Source of the DNA: Candidatus Bathyarchaeota archaeon
GTDB lineage: Archaea; Thermoproteota; Bathyarchaeia; Bathyarchaeales; DTEX01
Reading direction: 5' to 3'
NCBI GenBank assembly: GCA_018396635.1
Contig: JAGTQE010000006.1
Span: forward strand, 25,596-89,595
DNA: 64,000 bases
This document shows, piece after piece, positions 9,389 through 19,031 of the stretch. Made by a program: the position numbers and the translations under genes. Position 1 is the stretch's first letter, and the number at the start of each line of letters is the position of its first letter. The notes below the pieces were generated by a model. It was not told the origin of the DNA and did not search any database. It saw only the letters and a program-made list of their open reading frames with translations.

Positions 9389-11152
9389 TTGAGTGCCCCC
9401 GCAAGGGATCTAAGCGAGGTAAGGGAGACGATAAGGAAGCTGGCGTTACTGAATGCCATTCAATACGATGGAAAGGCGCAGAGTAAGCCAGTTTTAGGTA
9501 AACTCTTCAGCGAGAGACCTGAGCTTAAGGGCATAGCCAAGGAGATAGTAGCATTAGTGGATTCCATAGTCCAAGAAGTTAATAGCATGTCTCTGGAAGA
9601 GCAGAGGAGACTGCTGGAGACTTTATGGCCTGAGGCCCTCGCCAAGGAGAGGATGCGTGAGAAGGGTTGGGAGAAAACGCTTCCACCGCTGCCAAATGTT
9701 GAGAAGTATGGCCGTGTTGTAACACGCTTTGCGCCTAACCCCGACTGTGTTCTTCATCTTGGCTCAGCTAGGGCGATAGTGCTATGCTATGAGTATGCGA
9801 GAATGTATAATGGGCGCTTTATACTGAGGTTTGAGGATACTGATCCTAGACTTAAGAGATCCTCGCTTCAGTTTATGGACATGATTAGGAAGGATTTAGA
9901 GTGGTTGGGTTGTATTCCAGATGAAGAGTATATTCAGAGCGATAGGATAGAGATATACTATGAGCATGCCGAGAAGCTTCTTAGAGACGGATATGCCTAT
10001 ATCTGTACATGTAAGCCTGAGAGCTTCCATAGAAGGGTTATGGCTTGTGAACCATGCGAATGCAGGAATTTAGCGCCAGAGGAGAATCTGCGCAGATGGG
10101 AGCGTATGCAGGATGGGACTTATGGCGAGGGCGAGGCCGTTATGCGCATAAAGACCGACTTAAGCCACCCGAACCCGGCTGTTAGGGATTGGCCAGCCTT
10201 CAGAATAATAGACACCAAGAAGCATCCTCACCCAAGGGTTGGGTCAAAGTATAGGGTCTGGCCGCTATATAATTTCGCATGCGGGGTGGACGATCACTTA
10301 ATGGGCATAACCCATATTATACGTGGAAAGGAGCATTTAACGAACCAGGAGAGGCAGAAGTACTTATATAAATATTTCGGCTGGGATTACCCTGAGGCTA
10401 TACATTATGGGAGACTTAAGATTGAAGGAGCCTCGCTAAGCAAGTCTAAGATTCTTAGGGGCGTTAGGGATGGGCTCTACACAGGCTGGGATGATCCTAG
10501 GCTGGCAACGTTCCTAGCGCTTAAGCGTAGGGGGATATTGCCTGAAGCCATAAAGAGGCTGATGATAGATATAGGGCCTGGGGCAGCAGACATAACTATA
10601 AGCTGGGATAATCTCTACGCATATAATAGGAAGATGGTTGATCCGATAGCTAACAGATACTTCTTTGTTTGGAGTCCAGTGAGGCTCCTTGTTAAGGGTG
10701 TTGAGAAGGAGTTTACCGCACGAATACCCTTTCACCCAGATTACCCTGAAAGGGGGAGTAGGGTCTTCCATATAAGGCCTGTTGAGGGCTCCTTCACCTT
10801 CCTCATATCTGGGAGAGATGCTGAGCAAATGAAGGCTGGTAGCATTGTCCGCCTAATAGAGCTGTTTAATGTGAGGGTTGAGCATACTGGTAGAGATAGC
10901 ATAGTTGCCTCATTCTACAGTGAACCATATTATGATGCGAAGAAGATGGGTGCGCCCCTCATACATTGGCTTCCTGAAGGGGATGGATTACCCTGCGAGG
11001 TCTTCATGCCTGATGGCTCCACTGTAAGTGGGCTCGTTGAGAGGTCTTTTGGCTCGGTCCCAATCGATAGAGTTGTGCAGTTTGAGCGCTTTGGCTTTGT
11101 TAGAGTTGACAGCGTCGGCGAGAAAATAATCGTTTTCTTCACCCATAGATGA
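9389..11152 (+). CDS. gltX: Glutamate--tRNA ligase (archaeal GluRS/GlnRS type)
   Basis: TRFAPNPDCVLHLGSARAIVL, RFEDTDPR, ASLSKSK class I signature. Confidence 0.96.
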   Translation: MSAPARDLSEVRETIRKLALLNAIQYDGKAQSKPVLGKLFSERPELKGIAKEIVALVDSIVQEVNSMSLEEQRRLLETLWPEALAKERMREKGWEKTLPPLPNVEKYGRVVTRFAPNPDCVLHLGSARAIVLCYEYARMYNGRFILRFEDTDPRLKRSSLQFMDMIRKDLEWLGCIPDEEYIQSDRIEIYYEHAEKLLRDGYAYICTCKPESFHRRVMACEPCECRNLAPEENLRRWERMQDGTYGEGEAVMRIKTDLSHPNPAVRDWPAFRIIDTKKHPHPRVGSKYRVWPLYNFACGVDDHLMGITHIIRGKEHLTNQERQKYLYKYFGWDYPEAIHYGRLKIEGASLSKSKILRGVRDGLYTGWDDPRLATFLALKRRGILPEAIKRLMIDIGPGAADITISWDNLYAYNRKMVDPIANRYFFVWSPVRLLVKGVEKEFTARIPFHPDYPERGSRVFHIRPVEGSFTFLISGRDAEQMKAGSIVRLIELFNVRVEHTGRDSIVASFYSEPYYDAKKMGAPLIHWLPEGDGLPCEVFMPDGSTVSGLVERSFGSVPIDRVVQFERFGFVRVDSVGEKIIVFFTHR

Positions 11153-11742
11153 CTTCGACAGGCGGGCTTAAATTAAAGCTTATTAGCCTCTTGACAAAAG
11201 ATTTTTCGTTAGAGGTGTTTGTGGTGAAGGTGGCTATATGCGGTTATCTAGGTTCGGGGTGCACTGAGGTTGCTGAGATACTTGCCGGAAAGTTTGGGCT
11301 AGAGATTTTTAATACCAGCAGAATACTTACGATGATAAAGGATTTTGAGCCGCTTAGTAGGTCTGGTGAAGTTGACGTTGATCTAATAATAAAGAATAAG
11401 CTTGAGGAGATATTGCAGCAAAGGGATAATATAATTATTGAGGGTAGATCAGCTTTCTTCCTGCTTGATAGGAAGGATGTTATAAAAGTTTTCCTGAACT
11501 CCTCACTTGAAGAGAGGATTAGACATGTGGCTAGTAGGAGAGGTATACCCTTGGATGAGGCACGTGAGGACGTTGAGAGGAGCGATAGGGATAGGAACGG
11601 GATCGTCAAGAGGTTCTTCAATAAAGATGAGGTGACCCCTGAAGACTTTGACTTCTCAATAAAGACCAATGCTAAGACCTTCGCTAAAGTGGCTGATATA
11701 ATAGCTGACGTCATTAAGGGCCTGTCAGCCATGCGTCCATGA
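11149..11742 (+). CDS. cmk: Cytidylate kinase; likely start near 11224-11227
   Basis: VAICGYLGSGCTEVAEILAGKFGLEIFNTSRI; SRRGIPLDEAREDVERSDRDR. Confidence 0.82.
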   Translation: MTSTGGLKLKLISLLTKDFSLEVFVVKVAICGYLGSGCTEVAEILAGKFGLEIFNTSRILTMIKDFEPLSRSGEVDVDLIIKNKLEEILQQRDNIIIEGRSAFFLLDRKDVIKVFLNSSLEERIRHVASRRGIPLDEAREDVERSDRDRNGIVKRFFNKDEVTPEDFDFSIKTNAKTFAKVADIIADVIKGLSAMRP

Positions 11743-13067
11743 TTATAGGCATATTAAGAATATTTGCAACGCTCCGGAGCTCAAATATGATCGTCAATAT
11801 ACCATATGGTAAAACCTCAGTCAGCTTAGATCTGCCGGATGATAGGGTTGTGGCTGTTTTACAGTCTATAGATTTTAATGTACGCCTAGATGAGAAGAGA
11901 ATTATACAGGATGCTCTGGATAACCCTATTGGGCATAGTCGATTAGCCGATCTATCGCTTGGTGGGCGGAGAGTCTGCGTGGTGGTTAGCGACTACACTA
12001 GGGCTACACCGAATGGCATCCTCCTCCCGCCAATAATTGAGTCGCTTAAGGAAGCTGGCGTAAAACCAGGCGAAATAAAAATTTTGGTGGCCTATGGCTT
12101 ACATAAGCCAGCTCCAAGAGAACTGCTTAAAGAGTTTCTTGGCGGAGAGGTTATGGAGGAGCTGGAGGTTATAGACCATGATGCTGAGAGCGAGAGAGAT
12201 CTCACCTATGTTGGCATGACATCTTTTGGAACAAGATTGTCCATTAACAGGCATATAATTGGCTCAGACCTCATTATATTAACTGGCCTTATAGAGCCTC
12301 ACTTCTTCGCCGGCTACAGCGGCGGGAGGAAATCAATATTGCCAGGGGTAGCTGGCAGGGAGGCTATCTTCAATAACCACAGCTATAAGATGATAATGCA
12401 TCCGCTGGCGCGTTATGGTATTCTTAAGGGTAACCCTATACATGAGGATATGGTTGAGGCTGTGAAGATGATAAAGAGAGAGATGTATGTGGTTAACGTC
12501 GCTATTGATAAGAGCCACAAGGTTGTGGGCGCCTTCGCGGGCGATGTATTCGAAGCCCATTTGGAGGGTGTTCGCTTCCTCGATAGATATATTAAAGTTA
12601 AGTCGCCTATGAGGGCGGATATAGTTGTGACGAGCAATGGCGGCTACCCGCTAGACAGGGATCTATATCAGGCTGTTAAGGGCATGGCTACTGGAGAACT
12701 CGTTGTCAGGGAAGGTGGGGTTATAGTGATTTTCGCCGAATGTATTGATGGTATCGGTAGAGGCCATGAAGAGTTCTATTGGCTTATGGCTGAGGCTAAA
12801 TCGCCCGAAGAGGTTTTAGAGCGTATAAGGCGGGAAGAGCCCATTAAGGATCAATGGGAGGCGCAGATACTTGCCAGAATACTGAGGACCGCGAAAGTTA
12901 TTCTAGTGACAAAAAATATTAAACACAGCGTGGTTGAGGAGATGCATATGATACCGGCATCAAGCCCGGAGGAGGCTGTTGAGGAGGCATATAGAATTGC
13001 TGGAAACAAACCGAATATAATCGCCATACCCGAGGGGCCATATGTTATACCATATGTTGAGGGCTAG
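11739..13067 (+). CDS. larA: LarA-family (DUF2088) nickel-dependent lactate racemase-like protein; probable start at the internal MIVNIPYG
   Basis: VVVSDYTRATPNGILLPPI, GLIEPHFFAGYSGGRKSILPGVAG, SNGGYPLDRDLYQAVKGM. Confidence 0.9.
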   Translation: MIIGILRIFATLRSSNMIVNIPYGKTSVSLDLPDDRVVAVLQSIDFNVRLDEKRIIQDALDNPIGHSRLADLSLGGRRVCVVVSDYTRATPNGILLPPIIESLKEAGVKPGEIKILVAYGLHKPAPRELLKEFLGGEVMEELEVIDHDAESERDLTYVGMTSFGTRLSINRHIIGSDLIILTGLIEPHFFAGYSGGRKSILPGVAGREAIFNNHSYKMIMHPLARYGILKGNPIHEDMVEAVKMIKREMYVVNVAIDKSHKVVGAFAGDVFEAHLEGVRFLDRYIKVKSPMRADIVVTSNGGYPLDRDLYQAVKGMATGELVVREGGVIVIFAECIDGIGRGHEEFYWLMAEAKSPEEVLERIRREEPIKDQWEAQILARILRTAKVILVTKNIKHSVVEEMHMIPASSPEEAVEEAYRIAGNKPNIIAIPEGPYVIPYVEG

Positions 13068-13205
13068 TCAACCTCGACAGTGAATAGCGCTGGCAAACTA
13101 CATCAACCCTATAAACTTTAACCGTAACATATATAGGGAGAAACTTATAGTTTTTAGGGTTAAAAGTATATGAGGCTGAATCTGAGTTGATGAGGTTGAT
13201 AGTGT

Positions 13206-13580
13206 ATGCCGAAACCATTTTACGTTAAGTTTGACGTTCCAAGCGAGCTGGTAAATGCTGTTTACGAAGCCGTCCAAATATCGAATAGAACTGGTAAGGT
13301 TAGAAGAGGGACTAATGAGACAACTAAGGCTGTTGAGAGGGGGCTGGCGAAGCTCGTTGTGATAGCTGAGGATGTTGACCCACCTGAAGTTGTGGCACAC
13401 CTCCCACTACTATGCGATGAGCGGAAGGTGCCATACGTCTATGTTCCAAGTAAGGCTAAGCTTGGGTCCGCTGCTGGGATAGAGGTTGCAGCAGCGTCGG
13501 TATGCATTGTTGATCCGGGCGAGGCAGGCGACCTAGTTAAAGAGATTATAAATCGAGTCCAGAAAATTAGAGGAGGCTAA
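13206..13580 (+). CDS. rpl7ae: 50S ribosomal protein L7Ae
   Basis: [38 protein letters not shown]. Confidence 0.97.
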   Translation: MPKPFYVKFDVPSELVNAVYEAVQISNRTGKVRRGTNETTKAVERGLAKLVVIAEDVDPPEVVAHLPLLCDERKVPYVYVPSKAKLGSAAGIEVAAASVCIVDPGEAGDLVKEIINRVQKIRGG

Positions 13581-13585
13581 GATGA

Positions 13586-13834
13586 GTGAGCCGCAGGGCT
13601 GCTAGAGAGCGGGAGGAAGCGGAGGAAGCTGGCGAAGAGATCCCAACCCCAGCTGAGGTAATACAGATAATTGGGCGTACAGGCGTAACAGGCGAGATAG
13701 AGCAGGTTAGGGTCCGCATACTTGAGGGGCCGGATAAGGGTCGAATAATTACGAGGAACGTTAAGGGTCCCGTTAGGTTAGGCGACATACTTATGCTTAG
13801 GGAGACTGAGAGGGAGGCGAGGAAGATAAAGTAG
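13586..13834 (+). CDS. rps28e: 30S ribosomal protein S28e
   Basis: [50 protein letters not shown]. Confidence 0.97.
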   Translation: MSRRAAREREEAEEAGEEIPTPAEVIQIIGRTGVTGEIEQVRVRILEGPDKGRIITRNVKGPVRLGDILMLRETEREARKIK

Positions 13835-13874
13835 GCTTTAGCCCCATTTTCGCCCTCTAGGATGGTTTGAGACG

Positions 13875-14096
13875 ATGCCTAAACCCAGAAGATGCTCATT
13901 CTGCGGGCATGAGTTCAATCCTGGAACAGGAATAATGTACGTTAATAATGATGGCACCATATTCTGGTTCTGCTCAAGCAAATGTAGAAAGAATCATCTG
14001 TATCTGGGCAGGGATCCGCGTAAGCTTAAGTGGACAGCCTATTATGGGCAGGAGGAGAGGGCTGGCAGGGAAAAGGCTTCAACCGCAAAATCCTAA
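13875..14096 (+). CDS. rpl24e: 50S ribosomal protein L24e
   Basis: [48 protein letters not shown]. Confidence 0.97.
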   Translation: MPKPRRCSFCGHEFNPGTGIMYVNNDGTIFWFCSSKCRKNHLYLGRDPRKLKWTAYYGQEERAGREKASTAKS

Positions 14097-14120
14097 CTTA
14101 CTTATCCCCTTTTCTATTGC

Positions 14121-14456
14121 CTAGAAGAGTGGCGGAACAAAGATAGTTAATAGTGTTATAGGCTCGATAATCTTAACTAGACTATGCTTCACGCCTCTAG
14201 GCACATAGATGAATGTGCCCTTACATATTTCTCTTTCACCCAGCCCCTCAACAAACATTATAGCCTTTCCTTCAATGCAATACTCTATTTGATCGTTCTC
14301 CTCATGAGTATGCATATCGAGCTTACTGCTCTGGCTAAGCATGCTTAGCCTAACGCTGGCAGCAGCCCCATCACATTTAGATAGAAGTATTTTTGTTGGG
14401 AATGGCATATTGGGGCTGATGGGTATTTCGCTCTCATGTTTAATTATTGGTTTCAC
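14121..14456 (-). CDS. Cupin domain protein
   Basis: LDMHTHEENDQIEYCIEGKAIMFVEG ... GTFIYVPRGVKHSLVKI. Confidence 0.87.
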   Translation of the reverse strand: MKPIIKHESEIPISPNMPFPTKILLSKCDGAAASVRLSMLSQSSKLDMHTHEENDQIEYCIEGKAIMFVEGLGEREICKGTFIYVPRGVKHSLVKIIEPITLLTIFVPPLF

Positions 14457-14516
14457 ATAAACCCCTCCATATCTCTAAATGTTTAGCTCAGCCCTTAAAA
14501 GGCTTCTCCCATAAAA

Positions 14517-15425
14517 CTATTCTCCCACGCTTAATTTAACCTCCTCAAACCTTTCAAGGGATATGTCGCCGGGCTTCTGTGGAATAACCTTTATTATCGG
14601 CTTTGATGGAAATAGGTAGAGCGACAGTCTGACAGGCTTGCCGTTAAGCCTAAATGTCACATTTGAGCTATCAGCTAGATGCATGCCATCCGAAATTGAC
14701 CTTATTGATCCTATGGTCTTGCCTAGAAGTTTCACCCTCTCTCCGAGCTTTGGCGTGAAGTCTGCGTGTACTCCGAAGAATCCATAATGTGGTATGCCCC
14801 CATCTATTAGCCCAACTCCATCGCCTAAGCTGACAGGTATACCGTGCTTAAAATCTCCATCCGGAGAGATTAGGGAGTATTCATGCTTAACTTCTATAAC
14901 AACTCCTCTAATCCAATCTAGGCTTAACATTTCCCTACACCCCTCACTTATTCTAATTACCCTCCTAATTCTATACCCGCCTCTTGCACGGATTGGGTCG
15001 CTTGGCTTCCTAACCTCAACATGGATATGTGGATCTGTCCAAAAGTCAAAGAAGCCTGACCTTATAAGCGTCCCTATGCGTTCGCCCACCATTACTCTGT
15101 CGCCAATATTAACTGAGGGTTTGACGTGAAGGATTTTTATGAGGCGATCCTTGTTCTCTATGCTTCTCAGTATAATTAAGTAGTCTACTTTGGAATGCTC
15201 AAAGCCCCTATTCTCAAAGTAATTAACCTCCTTTATGAACATGACTTTGCCGGAGACTGGTGATGGAGCATCCCCCTCAAATTTAGAGTTAGAGCCTGGA
15301 TAAATATCTATGCCGGTGAAGTTGCGGTGAGCAAAGTAGGGGCTGTTGAAGAATGAGAACCTTCCATCTATAGGACAGTAAATGTTTACACCTTCGGAGT
15401 ATGCTGCAGCAATCATGCTTGGCAT
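14517..15425 (-). CDS. M23-like peptidase/lysostaphin-fold protein
   Basis: GIDIYPGSN, APSPVSGKVMFIKEV, DRVMVGERIGTLIRSGFFDFWTDPHIHVEVRKP. Confidence 0.65.
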   Translation of the reverse strand: MPSMIAAAYSEGVNIYCPIDGRFSFFNSPYFAHRNFTGIDIYPGSNSKFEGDAPSPVSGKVMFIKEVNYFENRGFEHSKVDYLIILRSIENKDRLIKILHVKPSVNIGDRVMVGERIGTLIRSGFFDFWTDPHIHVEVRKPSDPIRARGGYRIRRVIRISEGCREMLSLDWIRGVVIEVKHEYSLISPDGDFKHGIPVSLGDGVGLIDGGIPHYGFFGVHADFTPKLGERVKLLGKTIGSIRSISDGMHLADSSNVTFRLNGKPVRLSLYLFPSKPIIKVIPQKPGDISLERFEEVKLSVGE

Positions 15426-15497
15426 AAAATCGAGATAGTAATTAATTATTAATAATTCTTCTCACCTCCCATTTATATTAGAAGGGGCTGAGTTGTT

Positions 15498-16178
15498 ATG
15501 AGTCTAGATTTAATCAGTAGGTTTAAGAGTGTTAGGGTTGCGGATGTTGTGGACGCTCTAGATAGATTCGGTTTCCACGAGAAGACATTAGTTTCGAGGG
15601 ATATACGCCCAGTTTATTCGGGAATAAGGGTCGCTGGTTTCGCCTTGACTGTTCAGGCTAGAAGGGTTCAGGAAGAGATTCCGTCAATGAGCCCTGAAGA
15701 GTACGATAAGTATGCTGAGGAGTGGTATAAAATTAGAGCTAACTATAACCACTTTATGAAAGATGCTGGTCCAGGAACAGTTATAGCCATTAACTGTGAC
15801 GGGTGCTTGGACGTTGGCTTCTGGGGTTCAATGATAGCCTTAGTCGCTAAGGCTAAGGGGGTTGAGGGTGTTGTTCTGGATGGCGGCTGCAGGGACACCT
15901 GGGAGATCCAGCGCATGAGGTTTCCAGTTTTCTGTAGGGCGATCGGTAGGACGGAGGTTGTGGGTAGGCTTGAAATAAAACAGGAGTTCATTAACATCCC
16001 TATTTCGATAGGTGGTGTGACAGTTAATCCTGGAGACGTAATTGTCGGCGATGATGATGGGGTTGTAGTTGTTCCGAGGAAATTGGCTTTACAAGTGGTT
16101 GAGAGGGCGGAGAGGCAGATGGCTATGGATAGAGCCTCACAGAAACCCTATCTAGATATGCTTGGCTTAACCCTTTAA
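15498..16178 (+). CDS. RraA family protein (dimethylmenaquinone methyltransferase-like / HMG aldolase-like)
   Basis: GSMIALVAKAKGVEGVVLDGGCRDTWEI ... GVTVNPGDVIVGDDDGVVVVPR. Confidence 0.9.
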   Translation: MSLDLISRFKSVRVADVVDALDRFGFHEKTLVSRDIRPVYSGIRVAGFALTVQARRVQEEIPSMSPEEYDKYAEEWYKIRANYNHFMKDAGPGTVIAINCDGCLDVGFWGSMIALVAKAKGVEGVVLDGGCRDTWEIQRMRFPVFCRAIGRTEVVGRLEIKQEFINIPISIGGVTVNPGDVIVGDDDGVVVVPRKLALQVVERAERQMAMDRASQKPYLDMLGLTL

Positions 16179-16183
16179 GCACA

Positions 16184-16639
16184 ATGGTGGTATATATGGG
16201 GTTTAGGAGAATTGTACAGATAGGCATAGTTGTAAGCAATATTGAGGAGACTAGCGAAAAGTGGGCTAAGCTGCTCGGATTAGAGCCGCAGCCCATTATT
16301 GAGACTGAGGACTGGAAGCATACGCAGATGACCTTTAGAGGCAACCCTTCCCCTGGAAAAGCTAAGCTAACCTTTTTCAGGCTTGAGAACATAGTTATAG
16401 AGCTGATTCAACCGATAGGTGGCCCAAGCACCTGGAGCAATTTCCTAGAAAAGCATGGCTGTGGAATTCATCACATAGCGTTCACAACTGATGATGTCAA
16501 TGAATCTACTAGGGTGCTCCTTGATCTTGGGGCTGTTGAGGAGCAGAAAGGGCTATTTAAGGGCGGCGGATACGTCTATTTAGACGCTAGAGAAAGTCTC
16601 GGAGCCATCTTAGAGCTCCTATATTATAGGAGAGATTAA
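16184..16639 (+). CDS. VOC/glyoxalase-like protein (methylmalonyl-CoA epimerase-like)
   Basis: QIGIVVSNIEETSEKWAKLLG ... FLEKHGCGIHHIAFTTDDVNES. Confidence 0.87.
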   Translation: MVVYMGFRRIVQIGIVVSNIEETSEKWAKLLGLEPQPIIETEDWKHTQMTFRGNPSPGKAKLTFFRLENIVIELIQPIGGPSTWSNFLEKHGCGIHHIAFTTDDVNESTRVLLDLGAVEEQKGLFKGGGYVYLDARESLGAILELLYYRRD

Positions 16640-16666
16640 GGGCAGAGTTCCTAGAGGGGTGTAACC

Positions 16667-17116
16667 ATGGAGTATTTTGTGGCTGAAAAAATAGGTAGAG
16701 TTTTTCTTTTAAGACTTGATCCAGGGGACTATGTTTTAGAGAGCATAAACGAGCTTATAAGGAGGGAGGGGGTAAAGGACGCAGTCGTCTTTTCGGCTAT
16801 TGGAACGCTGGACGAATGCGTATTACATATGGTTACGACAATAGGCTATCCGCCGAAAGAGTTCTTTAAGCGTTGGAAGGATGCGCCACTAGAGCTAGTG
16901 TCCATAATGGGTATAATAGCTGATGGAAAGCCACATCTGCACGCCGTAGTATCGGATAAAGACTACGCCTACGCCGGACACCTGGAGGAGGGGTGCAGAA
17001 CATTGTATTTGGCTGAAATAGCGATAATAGAGTTGATCGGAGCAAACCTGACGAGAAAACGGGATGAAAGGGGTATCTTAAAGCTAAAGAGCCAGCCCGA
17101 TGCCCATGAAACTTAA
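16667..17116 (+). CDS. PPC/DUF296 domain protein
   Basis: RVFLLRLDPGDYVLESINELI ... GKPHLHAVVSDKDYAYAGHLEEG. Confidence 0.82.
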   Translation: MEYFVAEKIGRVFLLRLDPGDYVLESINELIRREGVKDAVVFSAIGTLDECVLHMVTTIGYPPKEFFKRWKDAPLELVSIMGIIADGKPHLHAVVSDKDYAYAGHLEEGCRTLYLAEIAIIELIGANLTRKRDERGILKLKSQPDAHET

Positions 17117-17224
17117 AATCTTCTCATTCCTCCCTATGCTAAAAATTATGGAGGCTTTTTCTGAATTAGGCTTAAAGAGAAAGCTTTTATATTCGTCTCG
17201 TCCTCTAGAACTTGGGCGTCCTTT

Positions 17225-18229
17225 ATGGAGTACGCAGTGAAGACTGTTGGCCTGACGAAGATTTATGGGGGCAGGATTAAAGCCTTAGATGGTGTGGACT
17301 TAAATGTTGAGTCTGGCAAGGTTTTTGCTCTCCTGGGGCCTAATGGCGCTGGCAAAACGACCCTCATGAGGATTCTGACAACCCAGATTAAGCCGACATC
17401 TGGTGAGGCCTACGTGTTTGGGTTGAGTGTTGTCCGTGAAGGAGCTAAGGTTAGGGAGATGGTGAGCTATGTTCCACAGGAGATGAGCGTTTGGACTGAT
17501 ATAAGCGGATATGAGAACCTGCTAATCTACGCTAAAATCTATGGTATTCCACCGAGCAGGAGAAATAAGCTCATATGGGAGGCCTTAGAGAATATGGGCT
17601 TAAGCGAGTTCGCGAACAACCTTGTTAAAACTTATTCCGGCGGTATGATTAGGAGGCTTGAGTGCGCATGTGCCCTGCTAACCAGACCTAAAATATTATT
17701 TTTAGATGAGCCGACAATAGGTTTAGACCCATCAGCTAGGAAGGCTGTATGGGAAAGATTATCTATTTTTCGGAAGGAGAATGGTGCAACAATTTTCTTT
17801 AATACACATTATATGGATGAGGCTGATCTTTACGCGGACGAGATCGCTATAATTAATAGGGGTAGGATAGTGGCTTTGGGAACCCCGGAAAGCCTTAAGC
17901 ATTCGCTTGGAGGTGAGATAATATCTCTTGAGGTCGAAGACTCAGCTTTTGGCTCGAAGGTTCTGGAAGCGATTAAGGGGTTAGATGTGGTTAGCGACAT
18001 AATCATGGGTGGAAATGAGGTAAATATAGTGTCCCGGGATGCAGAGCATTCTCTGCCGGAGATCATGGATATTTTAAGGCTTAATGGTGTTTCCGTTAGG
18101 AGAGTTTCTATAACTAAGCCAACTCTGGATGATGTCTTCCTGAAGTATGCTGGTGTTAGGCTTGAGCCGGTGGCTGCTGGAAGGATCAGCGAAGTTAGAC
18201 ATGTTAGAAGCATGATTAGGAGGGGTTAG
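17225..18229 (+). CDS. ABC-2 type exporter ATP-binding protein
   Basis: LLGPNGAGKTTLMRIL, YSGGMIRRLECACALL, ILFLDEPTIGLDP. Confidence 0.96.
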   Translation: MEYAVKTVGLTKIYGGRIKALDGVDLNVESGKVFALLGPNGAGKTTLMRILTTQIKPTSGEAYVFGLSVVREGAKVREMVSYVPQEMSVWTDISGYENLLIYAKIYGIPPSRRNKLIWEALENMGLSEFANNLVKTYSGGMIRRLECACALLTRPKILFLDEPTIGLDPSARKAVWERLSIFRKENGATIFFNTHYMDEADLYADEIAIINRGRIVALGTPESLKHSLGGEIISLEVEDSAFGSKVLEAIKGLDVVSDIIMGGNEVNIVSRDAEHSLPEIMDILRLNGVSVRRVSITKPTLDDVFLKYAGVRLEPVAAGRISEVRHVRSMIRRG

Positions 18230-18231
18230 GC

Positions 18232-18996
18232 TTGAGGGGCTTCATGAGGAATGCATTCGCAATGATTGAGCTTGAGATGAGGAGGCTTAAGCATGACAGG
18301 ACTGAGCTTTATTCTAGGGCTGTTCAGCCGATTCTATGGATAGCCGTTTTCGGCCCAATAATGGGCAGCGTTAGAGCTATACCGACCGGGGGAATACCAT
18401 ACACAGACTACATAACTCCCGGCGCCCTCATTCAGTCTACGACTTTTGTTTCAATCTTTTATGGATTAACGATCGTTTGGGAGAGGGAATCCGGAATCTT
18501 AAAGAAGCTTCTAGTCGCCCCAGCCTCACGGTACTCAATAGTTATTGGAAGGGCTATGGCATCCGGCGTTAGAGCCATTTTCCAAGCACTTATAATTATT
18601 CCGGTGGCGCTTCTCATGGGTGTGAGGTTCACGCCAAGCGTGTTAAACTTTATTCTAGCGCTGCTCGTGATATTTGTTTCATCTGGCGGCTTCGCTGCAA
18701 CATCGATACTTGTGGCTTCATTTATGAAGACTAGAGAGCGTTTTATGGGTATAGGGCAGGCGCTAACAATGCCGCTATTCTTCGCTAGCAATGCCCTATA
18801 TCCGGTTGCAATGATGCCTGAAATAATGCAGTGGATAGCGCACTTCAATCCGATGAGCTATGTTGTGGATGCCGTGAGGTCGCTGATGATAACTGGAAAC
18901 TTAGCTAACCTGCCAATTGACTTGGCGGCAATATTTATATTTGATGCAGTAATGTTTGTGGTTGCTTCAATAAACTTTAGGAGGATAATAGAGTAG
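18232..18996 (+). CDS. ABC-2 type exporter permease
   Basis: Multiple hydrophobic helices; ABC-2 context RESGILKKLLVAPASRYSIVIGRAM; follows the ATPase. Confidence 0.93.
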   Translation: MRGFMRNAFAMIELEMRRLKHDRTELYSRAVQPILWIAVFGPIMGSVRAIPTGGIPYTDYITPGALIQSTTFVSIFYGLTIVWERESGILKKLLVAPASRYSIVIGRAMASGVRAIFQALIIIPVALLMGVRFTPSVLNFILALLVIFVSSGGFAATSILVASFMKTRERFMGIGQALTMPLFFASNALYPVAMMPEIMQWIAHFNPMSYVVDAVRSLMITGNLANLPIDLAAIFIFDAVMFVVASINFRRIIE

Positions 18997-19031
18997 GAGA
19001 ACTAAAAAATAGTGGGGATTTAATGGAGTAT

